Under the pieces are notes generated by a model. The model made no database searches and was not told the DNA's origin. It saw only the letters and a list, made by a program, of their open reading frames with translations. From the NCBI GenBank assembly GCA_041743835.1, contig JBGTLW010000404.1:1-7148 (forward strand): a DNA stretch of 7,148 bases, written 5' to 3'. This document shows, one piece after another, positions 5,783 through 7,148 of the stretch. The stretch is from JBGTLW01 sp041743835. Lineage in GTDB: Bacteria > Planctomycetota > Phycisphaerae > Phycisphaerales > Phycisphaeraceae. The translations under genes were made by a program, and so were the position numbers. The first letter of the stretch is position 1, and every line of letters starts with the position of its first letter.

Positions 5783-6115
5783 TTAGGCGCTGAAGCTGGA
5801 GCCGCAGCCGCAGGAGCTGTTCGCGTTGGGGTTGTTGAACACGAAGCCACGGCCCATGATCTCATCCTTGAAGTCGATGTTGGTGCCGTTGAGGTAGAGG
5901 TAGCTCTTGGGGTCGCAGACGACCTTGATGCCGTGCTCCTCGAACAGCTCGTCGGTGTCGCGCTGCTGCTCGGTGAGGTCCAGCAGGTACGAGAACCCCG
6001 AGCAGCCGCCACCCTTCACACCCACGCGCAGGCGGGTCTTCTCGGCATCGAGCTCCTGCTGTTCGATGATCGTCCTGATCTCACGGGCGGCTGTTTCAGA
6101 AAGTTGGATGGGCAT
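5783..6115 (-). CDS. iscA: IscA/HesB-type iron-sulfur cluster carrier (A-type)
   Basis: A-type carriers accept Fe-S clusters or iron and pass them to target proteins in the cytoplasm. The 110-residue product matches the usual length (~107). It has the three conserved cysteines in normal spacing: C38 in GGGCSGF, then C102 and C104 in SCGCGSS (63 residues between the first two, as in IscA). Other family signs are GLRVGVKGG-like TRLRVGVKGG (27-36), the SYLYLNGTNIDFKDE segment (71-85) and FVFNNPNA (91-98). An extra cysteine is at C67. The start at 6115 is chosen over an upstream in-frame ATG at 6172 because AAGGAA lies 7 bases before it and MPIQLSETAA is the normal family N-terminus. The gene follows iscU by 84 bp with its own promoter candidate. 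Whether it is best called IscA, ErpA or SufA cannot be settled from the motif; position after iscU favours IscA. Confidence 0.92.
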   Translation of the reverse strand: MPIQLSETAAREIRTIIEQQELDAEKTRLRVGVKGGGCSGFSYLLDLTEQQRDTDELFEEHGIKVVCDPKSYLYLNGTNIDFKDEIMGRGFVFNNPNANSSCGCGSSFSA

Positions 6116-6122
6116 AGCTGGT

Positions 6123-6128
6123 TTCCTT
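6123..6128 (-). promoter_or_regulatory. Shine-Dalgarno site of iscA
   Basis: On the - strand AAGGAA precedes the ATG at 6115 by 7 bases. It decides the start: the upstream ATG at 6172 lies inside the candidate -10/-35 region, has no comparable site and would add 19 residues not typical of the family. Confidence 0.7.
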
Positions 6129-6170
6129 GGGACTGGGGGGCCTGCCATTAACAAGCCCCGTGCGATTGAC

Positions 6171-6196
6171 ATTATATCGGGATTTTACGGGGTCAA
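6171..6196 (-). promoter_or_regulatory. Sigma-70-like promoter candidate for iscA
   Basis: On the - strand TTGACC (6196-6191) and a perfect TATAAT (6176-6171) lie between the iscU stop and the iscA start. The spacer is only 14 bp, shorter than the usual 16-18, so the pair is not ideal. TATAAT in GC-rich DNA is nonetheless unlikely by chance. Transcription would start around 6164, giving a leader of about 48 bases that contains the iscA Shine-Dalgarno. A 5-bp inverted repeat, TTGAC (6196-6192) with GTCAA (6170-6166), flanks the -10 element and could be an operator. It does not match the IscR type 1 consensus well. Confidence 0.45.
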
Positions 6197-6199
6197 GGG

Positions 6200-6685
6200 T
6201 CACTGGGACTTGGCGGCCAGGGCGATCTGACCCGCGAGGCTCGCGGCCAGCTTGCCCGCACCGGCCTGGCTGTGCTCGTCGCCGGCGTGGTCGTCGTGGT
6301 GCAGCCCGTGCTTGGTCTCGTAGTCGTGGACGGCAGCCTTGATCGCGTCCTCAGCCAAAACCGAGCAGTGGATCTTCACCGGCGGGAGGCTAAGTTCCTC
6401 CACAATCTGGGTGTTCTTGATGGCCTCGGCCTCGTCGAGCGTCTTGCCCTTGAGCCATTCGGTCGCCAGCGACGACGACGCGATCGCGCTGCCGCAGCCG
6501 AACGTCTTGAACTTGGCTTCTTCGATGACGCCGGTCTCTTTGTTGACCTTGATCTGTAGCTTCATCACGTCGCCGCACTCCGGCGCCCCGACGACGCCTG
6601 TGCCGACATCTGGATCATCCTTGGCAAACGCCCCGACGTTTCGCGGGTTCTCGTAATGGTCAATGACTTTGGTGCTGTAGGCCAT
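6200..6685 (-). CDS. iscU: Iron-sulfur cluster assembly scaffold IscU with C-terminal extension
   Basis: IscU is the scaffold on which Fe-S clusters are built from iron and the sulfur delivered by IscS. Conserved features are MAYSTKVIDHYENPRNVG at the N-terminus, C37 and D39 in PECGD, C64 in FGCGSAIASS, and H106-C107 in LPPVKIHCSVLAEDAIKAA. The LPPVK segment (100-104) is the motif bound by the HscA chaperone in well-studied bacteria, although no hscA or hscB is visible here. The usual protein ends near residue 128. This one runs to 161 with a His/Asp-containing stretch (about 128-138: HHDDHAGDEH) and then an Ala-rich, probably helical tail. The start at 6685 is supported by AAGGAG 8 bases upstream. 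The gene lies 90 bp downstream of iscS, in a gap with a G-rich repeat and a hairpin over the Shine-Dalgarno. Confidence 0.95.
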   Translation of the reverse strand: MAYSTKVIDHYENPRNVGAFAKDDPDVGTGVVGAPECGDVMKLQIKVNKETGVIEEAKFKTFGCGSAIASSSLATEWLKGKTLDEAEAIKNTQIVEELSLPPVKIHCSVLAEDAIKAAVHDYETKHGLHHDDHAGDEHSQAGAGKLAASLAGQIALAAKSQ

Positions 6686-6693
6686 GGTGGCTT

Positions 6694-6707
6694 CTCCTTT
6701 CGAGGAG
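6694..6707 (-). promoter_or_regulatory. iscU Shine-Dalgarno inside a small hairpin
   Basis: On the - strand the sequence CTCCTCGAAAGGAG can fold as a 5-bp stem, CTCCT with AGGAG, around a CGAA loop. The 3' arm is the Shine-Dalgarno itself (AAGGAG at 6699-6694, 8 bases before the ATG at 6685). Folding would therefore partly mask the ribosome-binding site. The stem is short and of moderate stability, so a regulatory effect is possible but unproven. Confidence 0.45.
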
Positions 6708-6751
6708 TGTGAAATAAATCGGTCTGGGTCTTGCTACTCGCGTACGGCTCA

Positions 6752-6779
6752 CTTCCGGGGCTAGGTTCCGGGGGGCTAG
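6752..6779. repeat. Two ~13-bp TTCCGGGG repeats overlapping the iscS stop
   Basis: TTCC occurs at 6753 and 6766, a period of 13, the same as in the array after iscA. The copies carry 4 and 6 G and each ends in CTAG (6761-6764 and 6776-6779). The CTAG of the second copy contains the iscS stop codon (TAG on the - strand, 6778-6776). Five codons further on, the other CTAG supplies a second in-frame TAG (6763-6761). The core is shared with the arrays at 1289-1336 and 5728-5782. The remainder of the iscS-iscU spacer (6708-6750) shows nothing I can name. Confidence 0.8.
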
Positions 6780-7148
6780 TGCGCACCCCACTCGACGGTG
6801 GACAGGTCGATGCCTTCTTTCACCATGTCGTAGAGGGGGCTCATGTCCAACAGTTTGTTGACGTTCTTCACGACCTTCTCGACGGTGTAATCGACTTCTT
6901 CCTGCGTGGTGTACCGGCCGAGGCCGAAGCGGATCGAGCTGTGCGCCAGCTCATCGCCCCGGCCCAAGGCCTTGAGGACATAGCTGGGCTCAAGCGATGC
7001 GCTGGTGCAGGCGCTGCCCGACGACACCGCGATCTCCTTGATCGCCATCATCATCGACTCGCCTTCCACGTAGGGGAAGCTGATGTTCGAGGTGTGCGGC
7101 AGGCGCTTGTGCTTGTCGCCGTTGACCACCGCCATGTCGAGTTGGCTG
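6776..7148 (-). CDS. iscS: Cysteine desulfurase IscS, C-terminal part (5' end outside window)
   Basis: IscS is a pyridoxal-phosphate enzyme that converts cysteine to alanine and carries the sulfur as a persulfide for IscU and other acceptors. The visible 123 residues are the C-terminal part of a ~400-residue protein; the frame stays open to the right edge. The active-site cysteine lies in SSGSACTSASLEPSYVL (codon 7009-7007), within the long flexible loop typical of IscS-type enzymes. The DELAHSSIRFGLGRYTT segment follows, and the end, YDMVKEGIDLSTVEWGAH, matches the conserved IscS C-terminus used for contact with IscU. The PLP lysine and substrate-binding domain lie outside the window. The internal ATG at 7135 is not a true start because SQLD continues the family sequence upstream. 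The gene heads the iscS-iscU-iscA order seen here; an iscR gene could lie further right. Confidence 0.95.
   Translation of the reverse strand, partial: SQLDMAVVNGDKHKRLPHTSNISFPYVEGESMMMAIKEIAVSSGSACTSASLEPSYVLKALGRGDELAHSSIRFGLGRYTTQEEVDYTVEKVVKNVNKLLDMSPLYDMVKEGIDLSTVEWGAH

Noticed and set aside
5723..6151. + strand open frame starting in the G-rich repeat and running opposite iscA
   Set aside because: iscA is certain from its cysteine motif and Shine-Dalgarno; the + strand frame is a shadow.
6171..6200. IscR type 1 binding site upstream of iscA
   Set aside because: The first half-site matches only partly and the second half-site does not match.

Overview
The window is a GC-rich stretch of about 7.1 kb from a bacterial chromosome. 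The best lineage guess is Planctomycetota, perhaps Phycisphaerae-like. This rests on the large DUF6785/DUF6784-type membrane protein, the DUF4190 protein with a pseudopilin-like tail, the mix of genes with and without Shine-Dalgarno sites, and the general style of the proteins. It is an inference: no rRNA or other phylogenetic marker is present.

Layout. On the + strand the window opens inside gpsA (glycerol-3-phosphate dehydrogenase; C-terminal 211 residues, stop at 638). A 161-bp spacer follows with two stacked GC hairpins and a Crp/FNR-like palindrome. Next is a PHP-domain phosphoesterase of the TrpH/YciV type (800-1786), which carries an unusual in-frame Gly/Ser repeat insertion. All remaining genes are on the - strand and read right to left: iscS (cut by the right edge), iscU, iscA, a DUF4190 membrane protein, a large polytopic DUF6785/DUF6784-type protein, and a TlyA/FtsJ-like methyltransferase without an S4 domain. 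The methyltransferase ends 20 bp from the PHP gene, in convergent orientation.

Function. The iscS-iscU-iscA block is a minimal ISC iron-sulfur assembly locus: IscS releases sulfur from cysteine, IscU is the scaffold, and IscA is an A-type carrier. No iscR, hscBA or fdx is visible here. IscU keeps the LPPVK motif that HscA recognises and has a His/Asp-containing C-terminal extension. A TATAAT-containing promoter candidate lies between iscU and iscA, and a small hairpin can mask the iscU ribosome-binding site. The remaining genes look like housekeeping or poorly characterised functions with no evident link to each other.

Most unusual signal. A short G-rich repeat with core TTCCGGGG(GG) occurs as clusters at three places. 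There are four copies with an exact 12-bp period inside the PHP gene (translated as GSGG x4), four copies with a 13-bp period directly after the iscA stop codon, and two copies with a 13-bp period directly after (and overlapping) the iscS stop codon. The period is a multiple of three only where the array is translated. This suggests a dispersed repeat family of the genome that is tolerated after genes and, in one case, in frame inside a protein. I see no CRISPR array, transposase, tRNA or rRNA.
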